Assembly: GCA_910586585.1 (NCBI GenBank)
Contig: CAJUKA010000016.1
Span: 1 to 64,000, forward strand
From: an uncultured Lachnospiraceae bacterium
GTDB lineage: Bacteria > Bacillota > Clostridia > Lachnospirales > Lachnospiraceae
Length of the DNA stretch: 64,000 bases
Direction of reading: 5' to 3'
In this document: piece after piece, positions 34,637-44,172 of the stretch
Position numbering within the stretch: the first letter of the stretch is position 1
Layout of the letters: each line of letters begins with the position of its first letter
Program-made: the position numbers and the translations under genes
The notes under the pieces: model-generated
Seen by the model: only the letters and a program-made list of their open reading frames with translations
Told to the model about the DNA's origin: nothing
Database searches by the model: none

Positions 34637-35788
34637 ATGTGCCAAAGGCACTTAGGTGCGCATATGAAATGTATCCAAAAAAGCCTGGAACTACTTACTC
34701 CCCAATACCCGCTTGAAAATTTATGTAATCCACGTCAAACGCTATTTATTGATATTGAAACTACTGGATTTTATGCAAAAAGTTCTAACCTATATATCAT
34801 TGGATGTGCCTATTTTGATACACAGACAAAACCTTATACTTGGCATTCCATTCAATGGTTTGCCTCCAACTATGAAGAGGAACATAATATATTAAATGCT
34901 TTTGCAGAATTTGCAGAACCATATCAATATCTAATTCATTTCAATGGAAATCAGTTTGATATTCCTTTCCTAGAAGCAAAATTAGAACAATACCAGATTC
35001 AATTTGATTTAAAACGTTTTGAAGGGATTGATATTTACAGACGTATCGCCCCATTTAAGTATTTTTTGAAACTTCCAAACTGTAAACAAAAAACAATTGA
35101 AGGTTTGTTGCATACCGCACGGGAAGATACTTATACTGGCGGTGAGCTGATTGATATATATCATGAATATGTACTAGACAGCGATCCAAAAAAGGAATAT
35201 TTCCTGCTCCTGCACAATGAAGAGGATATCAAAGGAATGCTTGAAATTGTTGCGGCTCTTGCAATTCCTGACCTGTTCTGTCTGCCCATAAAAGTTAAAA
35301 AAGTTCATGCAAATTATTACAAAGACATTCATCAAAATCAATGTCCCGAAATTATCATGACTCTAAAATTGCCCACCGCTCTCCCAACAGAGCTATCCTA
35401 CGAAGCAAATGGCTGCTATTTTATAGGAAACGGTGAACTAGGCAAACTTCGTGTTCCTATCTACGAAGGAGAATTAAAATATTTTTATTCTAATTATAAA
35501 GACTATTATTATCTCCCTACAGAAGATATTGCAATTCACAAATCCGTCTCTTCCTTTGTTGATAAAGATTATCGCAAACAAGCAACTGCCAGATGTTGCT
35601 ACACCCGCAAAATATCTTCCTATCTGCCGCAATGGGATGTGATATTTACACCATTTTTCAAAAAAGACTATGATGATAAAGAATTGTATTTTGAACTAAC
35701 AGATGAATTCAAGACCAAACGTGAAGATTTTAATCTATATGCTCACCATATATTGGAAATGATGGGTGCTTATAAACCCCAAAAATAA
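34637..35788 (+). CDS. RNase H-like (YprB family) exonuclease domain protein
   Basis: 383 residues if translated from 34637 (AGGAAAGG upstream), or 374 from the ATG at 34664 with AGGTG. The ribonuclease H-like fold (about 30-230) shows the DEDD-type site FIDIETTGF at the N-terminus, then HFNGNQFDIPFLEAKL with the second acidic group. The C-terminal part (about 230-383) is the YprB-type extension. Bacillus YprB is an uncharacterised nuclease encoded next to a helicase gene; no helicase adjoins here. A small hairpin (GTGCC/GGCAC) lies between the alternative starts. Confidence 0.8.
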   Translation: MCQRHLGAHMKCIQKSLELLTPQYPLENLCNPRQTLFIDIETTGFYAKSSNLYIIGCAYFDTQTKPYTWHSIQWFASNYEEEHNILNAFAEFAEPYQYLIHFNGNQFDIPFLEAKLEQYQIQFDLKRFEGIDIYRRIAPFKYFLKLPNCKQKTIEGLLHTAREDTYTGGELIDIYHEYVLDSDPKKEYFLLLHNEEDIKGMLEIVAALAIPDLFCLPIKVKKVHANYYKDIHQNQCPEIIMTLKLPTALPTELSYEANGCYFIGNGELGKLRVPIYEGELKYFYSNYKDYYYLPTEDIAIHKSVSSFVDKDYRKQATARCCYTRKISSYLPQWDVIFTPFFKKDYDDKELYFELTDEFKTKREDFNLYAHHILEMMGAYKPQK

Positions 35789-35817
35789 ACCCTGATTATC
35801 CCTTACTGACATCATTA

Positions 35818-35874
35818 TAAAAACTCTCGAACCAGAAACACACCCAAGTATGTTTCAAGTCCGAGAGTTTTTAT
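35818..35874. terminator. Bidirectional terminator
   Basis: AAAACTCTCG pairs with CGAGAGTTTT, with A/T runs on both sides and a loop of about 30 bases. It separates the converging YprB-like gene and cheR. Confidence 0.8.
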
Positions 35875-35895
35875 CTTATAGAAAAGCACTGCTTT

Positions 35896-36675
35896 TTATT
35901 TACTTTTCACATAAAAGAACGAATTCTTTCTGTCAAAATTTATTTCTTTGTAGTTCATAATCTGTTCTGTACTACCTATAAATAAAATACCACCAGGTTT
36001 TAAAGAAGCATTGAACTTACGGAACACCTCATCCTTAGCCTCTTCTGTAAAATAGATCAGCACATTTCTACATACAATCAAATCATATTTCTCAGGATAT
36101 GTATCTTTTAAGAGATTATGCTGCTTAAACTGCACCCTTGCCTTAATCTCATTGGAGATCTGATAAGATGGACCAACTTTGGTAAAATATTTCTTTTTTA
36201 AGTCCTCTGGAACAGATACAACGCTCTTTTCATTATATAAGCCTATCTTTGCCTTTTCAATAACTTGCTTATCAATATCTGTAGCCAAAATATTAATTTG
36301 ATTCATTGGAAGATGCCTGGACAACGCCATTACCAAAGAATAAGGTTCATCTCCCGTAGAACAAGCGGCGCTCCATATCTTTAGACTCCTGCCAAACTTA
36401 CCAATAAGCTCTGGAATCACATCTTTATCCATCAATTTCCACTGTTCTGGATTTCTATAAAACTCCGAAACATTGATCGTTAGATAATTCACAAAATCAT
36501 CAAAAATTGCCTTATCATCACGCAGTCTTGCTACAAACTTGTCATAACCTGTTACCTTGTGTTTTGCAATAAGGGTATCAATTCTGCGCTTCATTTGCTT
36601 TTCTTTGTAAGCATTCAAATCAATCTTCGTAAGTGCAAAAACTTCTTTTTTGAAATATTCATAATCGTAAGCCAT
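35896..36675 (-). CDS. cheR: Chemotaxis protein methyltransferase CheR
   Basis: 259 residues. The N-terminal helical domain (about 1-75) precedes the SAM-binding methyltransferase fold. Motif I is IWSAACSTGDEPYSLVMALS, then ATDIDKQVIEKAKIGLYNE and the catalytic region YDLIVCRNVLIYF. CheR methylates glutamates on chemoreceptors, adapting their signal. Its partner may be the receptor at 9.6 kb or others elsewhere. It is isolated from a chemotaxis operon. Confidence 0.94.
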   Translation of the reverse strand: MAYDYEYFKKEVFALTKIDLNAYKEKQMKRRIDTLIAKHKVTGYDKFVARLRDDKAIFDDFVNYLTINVSEFYRNPEQWKLMDKDVIPELIGKFGRSLKIWSAACSTGDEPYSLVMALSRHLPMNQINILATDIDKQVIEKAKIGLYNEKSVVSVPEDLKKKYFTKVGPSYQISNEIKARVQFKQHNLLKDTYPEKYDLIVCRNVLIYFTEEAKDEVFRKFNASLKPGGILFIGSTEQIMNYKEINFDRKNSFFYVKSK

Positions 36676-36776
36676 GATTACTTTCCTTTCCTAAAATAAA
36701 ATTTCCCATACCCTCACTCCAGGGACTTTTTGTAAAACGGTAAAGATATCTTACATTGACAAGACTATACATATGA

Positions 36777-36811
36777 ATGTGATATCAAAACAATATGTTT
36801 CGATATCACAT
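36777..36811. terminator. Strong hairpin downstream of rpsA
   Basis: ATGTGATATCAAAACA and TGTTTCGATATCACAT form a 16-bp inverted repeat with one mismatch and a 3-base loop. It lies 17 bp after the rpsA stop on its strand. No T-run follows, so it may protect the transcript end rather than terminate. Confidence 0.5.
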
Positions 36812-36827
36812 CTAATTGCTGATAATT

Positions 36828-37991
36828 CTATTCTGCGTCTTCAGCTTCCTGCTTTGCAATCACTGCATCAATATCTACAGAAACAACATCTGAATCGTCA
36901 TCAGCTGGTTTTTCCTCTGCTGGGGCCTCTTTTGTTTCTGGTATCAATAATGCTTTGATGCTAAGACTAATCTTCTTGCCTTCCTCATTGAAATCTACAA
37001 CTTTAGCTGTTACTTCCTGTCCTACTGACAATACATCGGCAGGCTTTTCAATATGCTCTCTTGCAATCTGAGAAACATGCAATAATGCGTCAATTCCCGG
37101 CTCTAATTCTATAAATGCACCAAAGTCGGTCATTCTTGCTACTCTTCCTGTCACTTCATTTCCTACAGCATATTTTGTAGATGCATTCTTCCAAGGATTG
37201 GAATCGTCAAATTTGAGTGACAATGCTACTTTGCTTCCATCAATATCTTTAATCAATACCTTGAGAGTCTCTCCAACTTTAAATACCTTCTTGGGATTTT
37301 CAACGCGTCCCCAAGACATCTCAGAGATATGAAGCAGACCATCAACTCCGCCAAGATCAATAAATGCGCCAAAGTCTGTAACATTTTTAACAGTACCTTC
37401 CACAACGTCTCCTACACTGATTCTTGCGAACAGCTCTTTCTGCATTTCTGCCTTCTTTGCAAGAATAAGCTGTTTGCGATCGCCAATGTATCTTCTTCTC
37501 TTGGGATTGTACTCGCTGATTACAAATTCAATTTCCTGTCCTGCATACTTTCCTAAGTCTTTTTCGTATACATCAGAAACCAGGCTTGCAGGTATAAAGA
37601 TTCTAACTTCATCTACGACAACGCTTAATCCGCCATCCAATACCTGTGTTACTTTTGCTTTCAAAACTTCCTTATTGTTGAAAGCTTCTTCAATTCGCTT
37701 GTTGCCTCTGTCAGCAGCAAGACGCTTGTAGGTAAGAAGAACCTGTCCCTCACCATCGTTTACTTTAAGAACCTTAACCTCCATCTTATCACCAGGATTA
37801 ATCATTGTGGTAAGGTCAACATTGGGTTCATTGGTGTACTCGTTACGTGTAAGAATACCATCTGACTTGTAACCGATGTTAAGGATTGCTTCATCGGGCT
37901 TAACGTCGATGACTGTACCTTCAATTACCTCTCCTGTATGAATAGTTTTTAATGATTCTTCTAACATTTGTTCAAAAGTTAATTCTGACAT
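36828..37991 (-). CDS. rpsA: 30S ribosomal protein S1
   Basis: 387 residues from the ATG at 37991 (GAGGAGG nine bases upstream). Four S1 OB-fold repeats can be seen: from GEVIEGTVIDVKPDEAIL, KAKVTQVLDGGLSVVVDE, GDVVEGTVKNVTDFGAFIDL and GNEVTGRVARMTDFGAFIEL. The acidic C-terminal tail (EEKPADDDSDVVSVDIDAV) is common in Firmicutes. It binds mRNA and may help initiate translation. It overlaps ispH by 20 bp, a remnant or alternative of the IspH-S1 fusion found in some Clostridia. Confidence 0.95.
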   Translation of the reverse strand: MSELTFEQMLEESLKTIHTGEVIEGTVIDVKPDEAILNIGYKSDGILTRNEYTNEPNVDLTTMINPGDKMEVKVLKVNDGEGQVLLTYKRLAADRGNKRIEEAFNNKEVLKAKVTQVLDGGLSVVVDEVRIFIPASLVSDVYEKDLGKYAGQEIEFVISEYNPKRRRYIGDRKQLILAKKAEMQKELFARISVGDVVEGTVKNVTDFGAFIDLGGVDGLLHISEMSWGRVENPKKVFKVGETLKVLIKDIDGSKVALSLKFDDSNPWKNASTKYAVGNEVTGRVARMTDFGAFIELEPGIDALLHVSQIAREHIEKPADVLSVGQEVTAKVVDFNEEGKKISLSIKALLIPETKEAPAEEKPADDDSDVVSVDIDAVIAKQEAEDAE

Positions 37992-38820
37992 AATTTTGAA
38001 CCTCCTCAATTATTTTGTTTGGGGTAGAAGCCCCCGCTGTGATGCCCACTAGTTCTACAGAATTAGGTAATTCTAATTGCAGGTCTTCCAGTGTTTGTAT
38101 ATAGTAAGTATTCTCACATTCACGTTTGCATAACTCATAAAGTTTCCGTGTGTTTGAACTGTGAGTACCACCTATCACAATCATAACGTCAGCTTTCGCT
38201 GCTAATTCGCTTGCTTCCTTCTGACGTTCCTCTGTTGCGTTGCATATAGTATTCGCAACAATTATATCATAACCTTTTTTTTGAAAAATTTCAACTAATT
38301 CTTGAAATTTCTTGTAGTTAAATGTCGTTTGCGACACAATGCATAGTTTTTCGCCCGTTTTTGCTTGGAATTTTAAGGCTTCCTCCTGGGATTCTATCAC
38401 AGTAGCCGTCGTTTTTGACCAACCTTTTATCCCCTCAACCTCTGGATGTCCATCATTTCCTATGATAACAATTTGTCTACCATTCCCGGACTCTTTTTCT
38501 ACAATATTGTGTATTCTCTTTACAAACGGACAGGTCGCATCAATGCATTCCAATCCCTTAGATTCTATCTGTTTATAGATACTCTTTGCCACTCCATGAG
38601 AACGAATGATGACACTGCCTGCTTCAAGTGCGTCAAGGTCTTTTAGATTTTCCAGAACCTTTACACCTTTTTTCTGCAAATCTTTTACTACTTCCTCATT
38701 GTGGATGATGGGGCCATAGGTATAGATTGGCTTTTTTTGTTCTGCCTGCTGATACACTGTATCAACTGCACGCTGAACGCCAAAGCAAAAGCCTGACGAC
38801 TTTGCCACTACTACTTCCAT
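37972..38820 (-). CDS. ispH: 4-hydroxy-3-methylbut-2-enyl diphosphate reductase
   Basis: 282 residues. The three cluster-ligating cysteines lie in SSGFCFGVQRAVDT (near 12), DATCPFVKR (near 97) and ANTICNATEERQKE (near 193). TSN and histidine motifs (YGPIIHNEEVV; RSHGVAK; GGTHSSNTRKL) are intact. It makes IPP and DMAPP in the last step of the MEP pathway. The stop lies 20 bp inside rpsA, so the two are cotranscribed and translationally coupled. Confidence 0.96.
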   Translation of the reverse strand: MEVVVAKSSGFCFGVQRAVDTVYQQAEQKKPIYTYGPIIHNEEVVKDLQKKGVKVLENLKDLDALEAGSVIIRSHGVAKSIYKQIESKGLECIDATCPFVKRIHNIVEKESGNGRQIVIIGNDGHPEVEGIKGWSKTTATVIESQEEALKFQAKTGEKLCIVSQTTFNYKKFQELVEIFQKKGYDIIVANTICNATEERQKEASELAAKADVMIVIGGTHSSNTRKLYELCKRECENTYYIQTLEDLQLELPNSVELVGITAGASTPNKIIEEVQNYVRINF

Positions 38821-38833
38821 CTAATTCACCCCT

Positions 38834-39493
38834 TTATCCTTTGCAGAGATTAATAATGGCATCCGCCACTTCTTCAATTGTCATATCAGAAGAATCAAGA
38901 AGTACTGCATCTTCAGCCTGTTTCAACGGAGAAATCTCTCTGTGCATATCCTGATAATCACGCTCTATGATATCCTTCTCAATCACTTCAAGGCTGCAAG
39001 ATTCTCCTTTCGCGCTCAGCTCTTCATAGCGTCTTACTGCCCGAACATGACTACTCGCAGTCAAATAAATTTTGACGTTTGCATTTGGAAGAACGCACGT
39101 ACCGATATCTCTTCCGTCCATCACAACACTTTCTTTTTGGGCTAATGCCTGCTGTAATTCTACAAGTTTTTTTCTCACATCTTTATTGGCGCTGCTTGAC
39201 GAAGCCATTTTGCTTACTTCTTCTGTACGAATCAGTCCATTGACATTTCTGCCATTGAGCCATACAATCTGTTCTCCATTTTCATATGAAATTGTAACAT
39301 CTGCCTCGGCAGCCGCCTCGCTGATTTTGTCTTGTTCTCCTGCTTTTATTCCGCTCTCAATGAAATACAGCGCCATTGCACGATACATTGCCCCTGTATC
39401 AATATAAATATATCCTTTTTTCTTTGCAATTAATTTTGCTATGGTACTTTTTCCCGCTCCTGCAGGTCCGTCAATTGCAATACTGTAGCTCAT
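38834..39493 (-). CDS. cmk: Cytidylate kinase
   Basis: 219 residues. P-loop GPAGAGKST at 8-16, the conserved YIDTGAMYRA (30-39), and DGRDIGTCVLPNANVKIYLT with the CMP-binding region. Phosphorylates CMP and dCMP. Lies 13 bp before ispH in the cmk-ispH-rpsA block found in many Firmicutes. Confidence 0.95.
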   Translation of the reverse strand: MSYSIAIDGPAGAGKSTIAKLIAKKKGYIYIDTGAMYRAMALYFIESGIKAGEQDKISEAAAEADVTISYENGEQIVWLNGRNVNGLIRTEEVSKMASSSSANKDVRKKLVELQQALAQKESVVMDGRDIGTCVLPNANVKIYLTASSHVRAVRRYEELSAKGESCSLEVIEKDIIERDYQDMHREISPLKQAEDAVLLDSSDMTIEEVADAIINLCKG

Positions 39494-39564
39494 TTCTCAT
39501 TCTCTCCTTTTATCCTATCTTATAGTTTTGACAAAAATTATAGTTTCATTCACTATCAAACACG

Positions 39565-40902
39565 CTATAGTGCTGCACTTATTCCCGCCAGGTGTCCAGT
39601 AGACCATGCAATTTGCAAATTAAATCCACCCGTAAGCGCATCTAAGTCTATCACTTCGCCAGCAAAATAAAGATTCTTCACAAGCTTTGACTCCATTGTT
39701 GAAGGAGAAATTTCATTTGTAGCCACTCCGCCTTTTGTAATAACAGCCTCGTTATAATCCCTCAAGCCTGTAATTGTAAGTTCCATCTGCTTTATTGTCT
39801 TGACGAACCGCTCACGCTCTTCTTTGGTAATTTCATTTACTTTTTTATCTGGATTTATTTGTGAAAGTATTGGCATAATCGGAACCAGTTTAGACGGAAA
39901 CAATTTCCCTATTGCATTTTTAAACTGCCTGTTTTTATTTTCTTCAAATTCTCTGAGAATCCGTTTATCCAACTGTTCATAAGTTAGTGCTGGTTTCAAA
40001 TCAATCAAAAGTCTCGTTTTTTTATTTTCACACAATTTATGCACATAATGACTGCTTCCACTCAAAATCAGAGGACCACTAACACCATAATGGGTAAAAA
40101 GCAATTCTCCAAAATTAGAATAAATCTGTTTTCCCTCCGTTTCAATCGCTGCCTGAACGTTTTTGAGAGAAAGTCCCTGTAATGCATGACACCAGCTCTC
40201 CTGAATCACAAAGGGCACAAGTGCAGGTGATGTTGCCACAATATGATGTCCACAATCCTTAGCAAATCGGAACCCGTCCCCTGTCGATCCTGTAAGCACA
40301 TAAGAACACCCACCCGTAGCAATAATTAGACGGTCTGCATTCTTTACTATTTTTTTACCTGTTTTTTTGTAAAATAATTCTACAGAAGCAACTTGCGAAC
40401 GATAGTTTCCTTTTTTCTTTGTTTTTTTATTTTGATCGGAATCTTTATTTTCTTCCTGTGAATTCTCCAACAATTCTTTCACATGAATTTCTTTTATTTC
40501 TGTATCAAGAAGTACATTCACCTCTAATCGTTTCAGTCTCTGTTCTAACACTTTTATGATATCTGAGCTGTGATCCGACTTTGGAAAGACCCTTTGCCCT
40601 CGCTCTGTTTTTAACGGGCATCCTGCCTCCTCAAAAAAACGCATTACTGCATCATTATCAAATCCATAGACAGCACTATACAAAAACTTGGAATGTTCCA
40701 TCACATTTTCAAAAATTTTTTCTATTTCACAGGCGTTTGTCACATTGCATCGACCTTTGCCAGTGATAAATAATTTTTTTCCAAGTTTTTCATTTTTTTC
40801 TATCAAATAAATATTATGTTTTTTCTCTTTATCTGCCTCGGCAGCCGCTATGGCAGCCATCATTCCTGCCGCACCGCCGCCTATGATCACAATCTCAGCC
40901 AT
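39565..40902 (-). CDS. HI0933-type NAD(P)/FAD-dependent oxidoreductase (YhiN family)
   Basis: 445 residues from the ATG at 40902 (AGCGGAGAG upstream). The FAD Rossmann motif is VIIGGGAAGMMAAIAAAEA, then KKLFITGKGRCNVTN, RLIATGGCSY-type VSTG region (IIATGGCSYVLTGSTGDGFR) and the C-terminal GGVATNEISPSTMESKLVKN with YFAGEVIDLDALTGGFNLQI. Widely conserved but of uncertain physiological role; probably tRNA or metabolite related. A Lys-rich insertion (DSDQNKKTKKKGNYR) at about 175 is unusual. It is followed by cmk. Confidence 0.9.
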   Translation of the reverse strand: MAEIVIIGGGAAGMMAAIAAAEADKEKKHNIYLIEKNEKLGKKLFITGKGRCNVTNACEIEKIFENVMEHSKFLYSAVYGFDNDAVMRFFEEAGCPLKTERGQRVFPKSDHSSDIIKVLEQRLKRLEVNVLLDTEIKEIHVKELLENSQEENKDSDQNKKTKKKGNYRSQVASVELFYKKTGKKIVKNADRLIIATGGCSYVLTGSTGDGFRFAKDCGHHIVATSPALVPFVIQESWCHALQGLSLKNVQAAIETEGKQIYSNFGELLFTHYGVSGPLILSGSSHYVHKLCENKKTRLLIDLKPALTYEQLDKRILREFEENKNRQFKNAIGKLFPSKLVPIMPILSQINPDKKVNEITKEERERFVKTIKQMELTITGLRDYNEAVITKGGVATNEISPSTMESKLVKNLYFAGEVIDLDALTGGFNLQIAWSTGHLAGISAAL

Positions 40903-40960
40903 AAATCTCTCCGCTTTGCATATCGTACACTTTAAATAACAAGTGTTTCTTATTGTCTTT

Positions 40961-41893
40961 TTAGAGCCTCCTAGCATTTTTCTGCGCTCGTAGTGGTGTA
41001 TTGAGCATGTCCTCGTCTATAAAATTAATCTCGTCTTTTAAATACACTTGATAATTATCCCATGCGTACTCAAGGGACTCCAAATTTCTTTTGACATCTT
41101 CTGGTTTCTTCAAACATAACGCGACTACCAGCGCATTAATCAGACTTAGCGGCGCAACCAGAGAATCGACAATTGATACCATATCACTCCGCGCCATAAG
41201 GTTGCATGACGAATAGAGACACATTGGCGAATGAATGGTATCTGTAATGGTTATTACCTTGGCATTTCTATCATTTGCCATTTCCATTGCTTTGAGTGTT
41301 CTCATGGAATATCTAGGAAAACTAATGCCAATTACTGCGTCTTTCTCATTAATACGCAGCATTTGTTCAAATGTCTCTGATGTACTTGTTGAATCAAGAA
41401 GATACACATCTCCTCTAATAATATTAAGATAAAAATGCAAAAATTCCGCAAGTGGTTTGCAGCTTCTTAGACCAATAATATAGATATGCTTCACACTTAA
41501 AATAATATTGACTGCCGTTTCAAACGCTTGTGCATCGACATGCTCTATTGTATCCTGAATTTTTTCAATATCTGCACTAAGCACAGAAGCCAAAAGTTCA
41601 GACTGTGTGCTTTTGCCATATTTCGCTCCTACTCTCTGCACAGAATTCAATTTATTTTTGACCCATTCGGCCAAATCATCTTGAAACTCTGGATATCCCT
41701 CGTACTCCAGAGCATATGCAAAGCGAACGATTGTTGCCTCACTTACTCCCACAGCCTTAGCAAGCTTTGCAGCCGTCATAAAAGCCACCTGTTCATAGTG
41801 ATCTATCACATACGTCGCAATTTTTTTATGACTTTTACTCATTTTATTAAATTTTTCATTTATTCTCGATATGGTATCATAATTTGCATCCAT
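40961..41893 (-). CDS. MurR/RpiR family transcriptional regulator
   Basis: 310 residues. HTH_6 domain at about 1-75 (KIATYVIDHYEQVAFMTAAK; VSEATIVRFAYALEYEGYPE). A SIS sugar-phosphate isomerase-like domain follows (about 120-250; HIYIIGLRSCKPLAEFLHFY, then AVIGISFPRYSMRTLKAMEM). These regulators respond to phosphosugars. No sugar operon adjoins, so the target cannot be guessed. It ends 58 bp upstream of the flavoprotein start. Confidence 0.9.
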   Translation of the reverse strand: MDANYDTISRINEKFNKMSKSHKKIATYVIDHYEQVAFMTAAKLAKAVGVSEATIVRFAYALEYEGYPEFQDDLAEWVKNKLNSVQRVGAKYGKSTQSELLASVLSADIEKIQDTIEHVDAQAFETAVNIILSVKHIYIIGLRSCKPLAEFLHFYLNIIRGDVYLLDSTSTSETFEQMLRINEKDAVIGISFPRYSMRTLKAMEMANDRNAKVITITDTIHSPMCLYSSCNLMARSDMVSIVDSLVAPLSLINALVVALCLKKPEDVKRNLESLEYAWDNYQVYLKDEINFIDEDMLNTPLRAQKNARRL

Positions 41894-41955
41894 CCAAAAT
41901 CCTCAATCTAAGCAAGACGCCCATAATCTCTTTGTGCACACAAAAACCCCATGTA

Positions 41956-42501
41956 TTAAGAACAACTTCTGTAAATATCCTTAAGCAGTTCTATGGTTTC
42001 TTCTTCTGTGAGATCATAATCCCCAGTAAGAACCATACATGCACATCCATGTATGAAAATCCACATCTTCATAAACAGCCCGCTTGGATTTTTGCAGCCT
42101 GCCGCCGCCGCTCTGCTAATTTCCTTGCTAACCGCTCCTGATTTACCATTTAATAACTCAAAAAGACCTCGTTCACCTCTTTGCTCTGACTGAAAAAGCA
42201 AATAAAAAAGATTTCCTTCATCCTTCGCATAATTTATATACGCAAGTCCAAGATGTATAAAAGGTACGTCCACCTCTGACTTGTAATTTTCATAATAATT
42301 TCCAAAAGAATCTGTTGCTTTCAGATATATTTCTGTATAAAGTTCATTCATATTGGCATAAACTCTAAATATTGGCTGCGTTGAACATCCGATTTGTGTT
42401 GCCAGTTTTCTGGCCGTAACGTTTTCAATTCCTTCCTCTCTTGCCAAAACAAAAGCAGTTTCTAATATTTTATCCTTAGTAATTAATTCTTTTCGTGCCA
42501 T
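41956..42501 (-). CDS. TetR/AcrR family transcriptional regulator
   Basis: 181 residues from the ATG at 42501, preceded by GGGGGTAAAG; the longer frame to 42639 is not supported and would overlap the decarboxylase gene. The N-terminal HTH is KILETAFVLAREEGIENVTA, then KLATQIGCSTQPIFRVYANM. The C-terminal domain (TetR_C_33-like) contains GLAYINYAKDEGNLFYLLFQ. It is downstream of the decarboxylase operon behind a terminator. Confidence 0.88.
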   Translation of the reverse strand: MARKELITKDKILETAFVLAREEGIENVTARKLATQIGCSTQPIFRVYANMNELYTEIYLKATDSFGNYYENYKSEVDVPFIHLGLAYINYAKDEGNLFYLLFQSEQRGERGLFELLNGKSGAVSKEISRAAAAGCKNPSGLFMKMWIFIHGCACMVLTGDYDLTEEETIELLKDIYRSCS

Positions 42502-42568
42502 CTTTACCCCCATGCCTTCTGCAGCCTGCAGATAGATGGATACCTTCTGCAAACAAGGTATCACCCGC

Positions 42569-42603
42569 AAAAACAGTATCGGGTTAAAACTAACCCGATA
42601 CTG
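42569..42603 (-). terminator. Terminator of the decarboxylase operon
   Basis: CAGTATCGGGTTA pairs perfectly (13 of 13) with TAACCCGATACTG across a 4-base loop. On the minus strand TTTTTG follows. It lies 16 bp after the decarboxylase alpha-subunit stop. Confidence 0.92.
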
Positions 42604-42619
42604 ATAAACAGTCCGTAAA

Positions 42620-44056
42620 CTACACTGGATATGCACCATTCTTGGTATCAGCCTGAGCCATGTCTACTTTTTCCTGTTGAGCCTGACGATACTTAAAGAA
42701 GTCTGTAGCAACCTGTGGGAAGAGTGCATATGACAATACATCCTCATCCTGTTGTTTCCACTCTTTCATTTCTTCCTCAATCTTCTTTAACTCATTTGGA
42801 AGTCTGTCAGCCGGACGGCATGTAATAATAGATGCCTTCTCTTCTTCTGAAAGTACCTTATCCTGCACTTCTTTGTTAAATGGCTTAACGGTCTGTCCAT
42901 ATTCACCACGCAGAACTGCCTTTGTCTCTTTTGTAGCCATCTTGTAGCGCTCACCCATCAATACATTGAATACAGCCTGTGTACCAACGATCTGTGAAGA
43001 AGGTGTAACAAGAGGCGGCTCTCCTAAGTCTTTACGAACTCTTGGAATTTCCTGAAGTACGTCATAGTATTTATCTTCTGCATTTTGTTCCTTTAACTGG
43101 CTAACCATGTTGGATAACATACCGCCTGGAACCTGATACATCAGCGTCTTGATATCTACACCAAGCACCTTTGGATTGAGCAGACCGCTCTTTAAGCACT
43201 CTTCTCTGTAAGGTCTGAAATGATCTGCAATCTTAGCAAGAAGATTTTGATCATAACCTGTATCGTAGGGAGTTCCCTTGAAGGTTTCTACCATAACTTC
43301 TGTAGCAGGCTGTGAAGTACCAAGTGCAAAAGAAGAAATCGCACAGTCAATCACATCTACGCCAGCTTCTACTGCTTTCAAATAAGTCATAGAAGCAACA
43401 CCTGATGTATAATGTGTATGAAGCTGAATTGGAAGCTTTGTAGCAGATTTCATAGCTTTAATCAGCTTTTCTGCTTCAAATGGAACCAAAAGTCCTGCCA
43501 TATCCTTGATACAGATAGAATCAGCGCCCATCTCCTCAATATCCTTAGCCATCTTCATCCAATACTCAAGTGTATACGCATCACCTAATGTATAAGAAAG
43601 TGCAATCTGTGCCTCGCCGCGTCCTTCTCTTTTCTTAACAGCATTTGCCGCATTTACTGCACACTGCAAATTTCTAAGGTCGTTGAAGCAGTCAAAAATT
43701 CGAATAATATCAATACCATTCGCGATAGATTTCTCAACAAATTCTGTAACAACGTCATCCGCATAATGACGGTAGCCCAGAATATTCTGTCCTCTGAAAA
43801 GCATTTGAAGTTTTGTCTTTTTTACTTTATCTCTTATTTTTCTAAGTCTTTCCCATGGATCTTCTTTTAAGAATCGAAGGGATGCGTCAAATGTAGCACC
43901 TCCCCAGCACTCTAAGGAATGATAGCCTACCTGATCCATTGTCTCAAGGATAGGGAGCATAAGCTCTGTCGGCATTCTTGTTGCTATTAAAGACTGATGC
44001 GAGTCACGAAGAACTGTCTCAGTAATTTTAATAGGCTTTTTTACTATTTCTGACAT
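42620..44056 (-). CDS. Oxaloacetate decarboxylase alpha / pyruvate carboxylase B-type carboxyltransferase (5S-like)
   Basis: 478 residues from the ATG at 44056 (GGAGGAATAGAA upstream). HMGL-like TIM barrel with TETVLRDSHQSLIATRM (metal-binding Asp/His), SICIKDMAGLLVP (the carbamylated-lysine region) and the metal ligands QLHTHYTSG. The PYC_OADA domain follows, ending about 470 without a biotin domain, which is encoded separately. This subunit moves CO2 between biotin and pyruvate/oxaloacetate. Fifth and last gene of the operon. Confidence 0.93.
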   Translation of the reverse strand: MSEIVKKPIKITETVLRDSHQSLIATRMPTELMLPILETMDQVGYHSLECWGGATFDASLRFLKEDPWERLRKIRDKVKKTKLQMLFRGQNILGYRHYADDVVTEFVEKSIANGIDIIRIFDCFNDLRNLQCAVNAANAVKKREGRGEAQIALSYTLGDAYTLEYWMKMAKDIEEMGADSICIKDMAGLLVPFEAEKLIKAMKSATKLPIQLHTHYTSGVASMTYLKAVEAGVDVIDCAISSFALGTSQPATEVMVETFKGTPYDTGYDQNLLAKIADHFRPYREECLKSGLLNPKVLGVDIKTLMYQVPGGMLSNMVSQLKEQNAEDKYYDVLQEIPRVRKDLGEPPLVTPSSQIVGTQAVFNVLMGERYKMATKETKAVLRGEYGQTVKPFNKEVQDKVLSEEEKASIITCRPADRLPNELKKIEEEMKEWKQQDEDVLSYALFPQVATDFFKYRQAQQEKVDMAQADTKNGAYPV

Positions 44057-44172
44057 TTCTATTCCTCCTATTTTTAGTTCCGCACTCCTCCCAGCGCCCT
44101 GTCTGGAGAATGCTGTTTTCGTTGTTTTATCATTTATCAAACAATACTTTTTTCATTTTGCACTCTATATTT

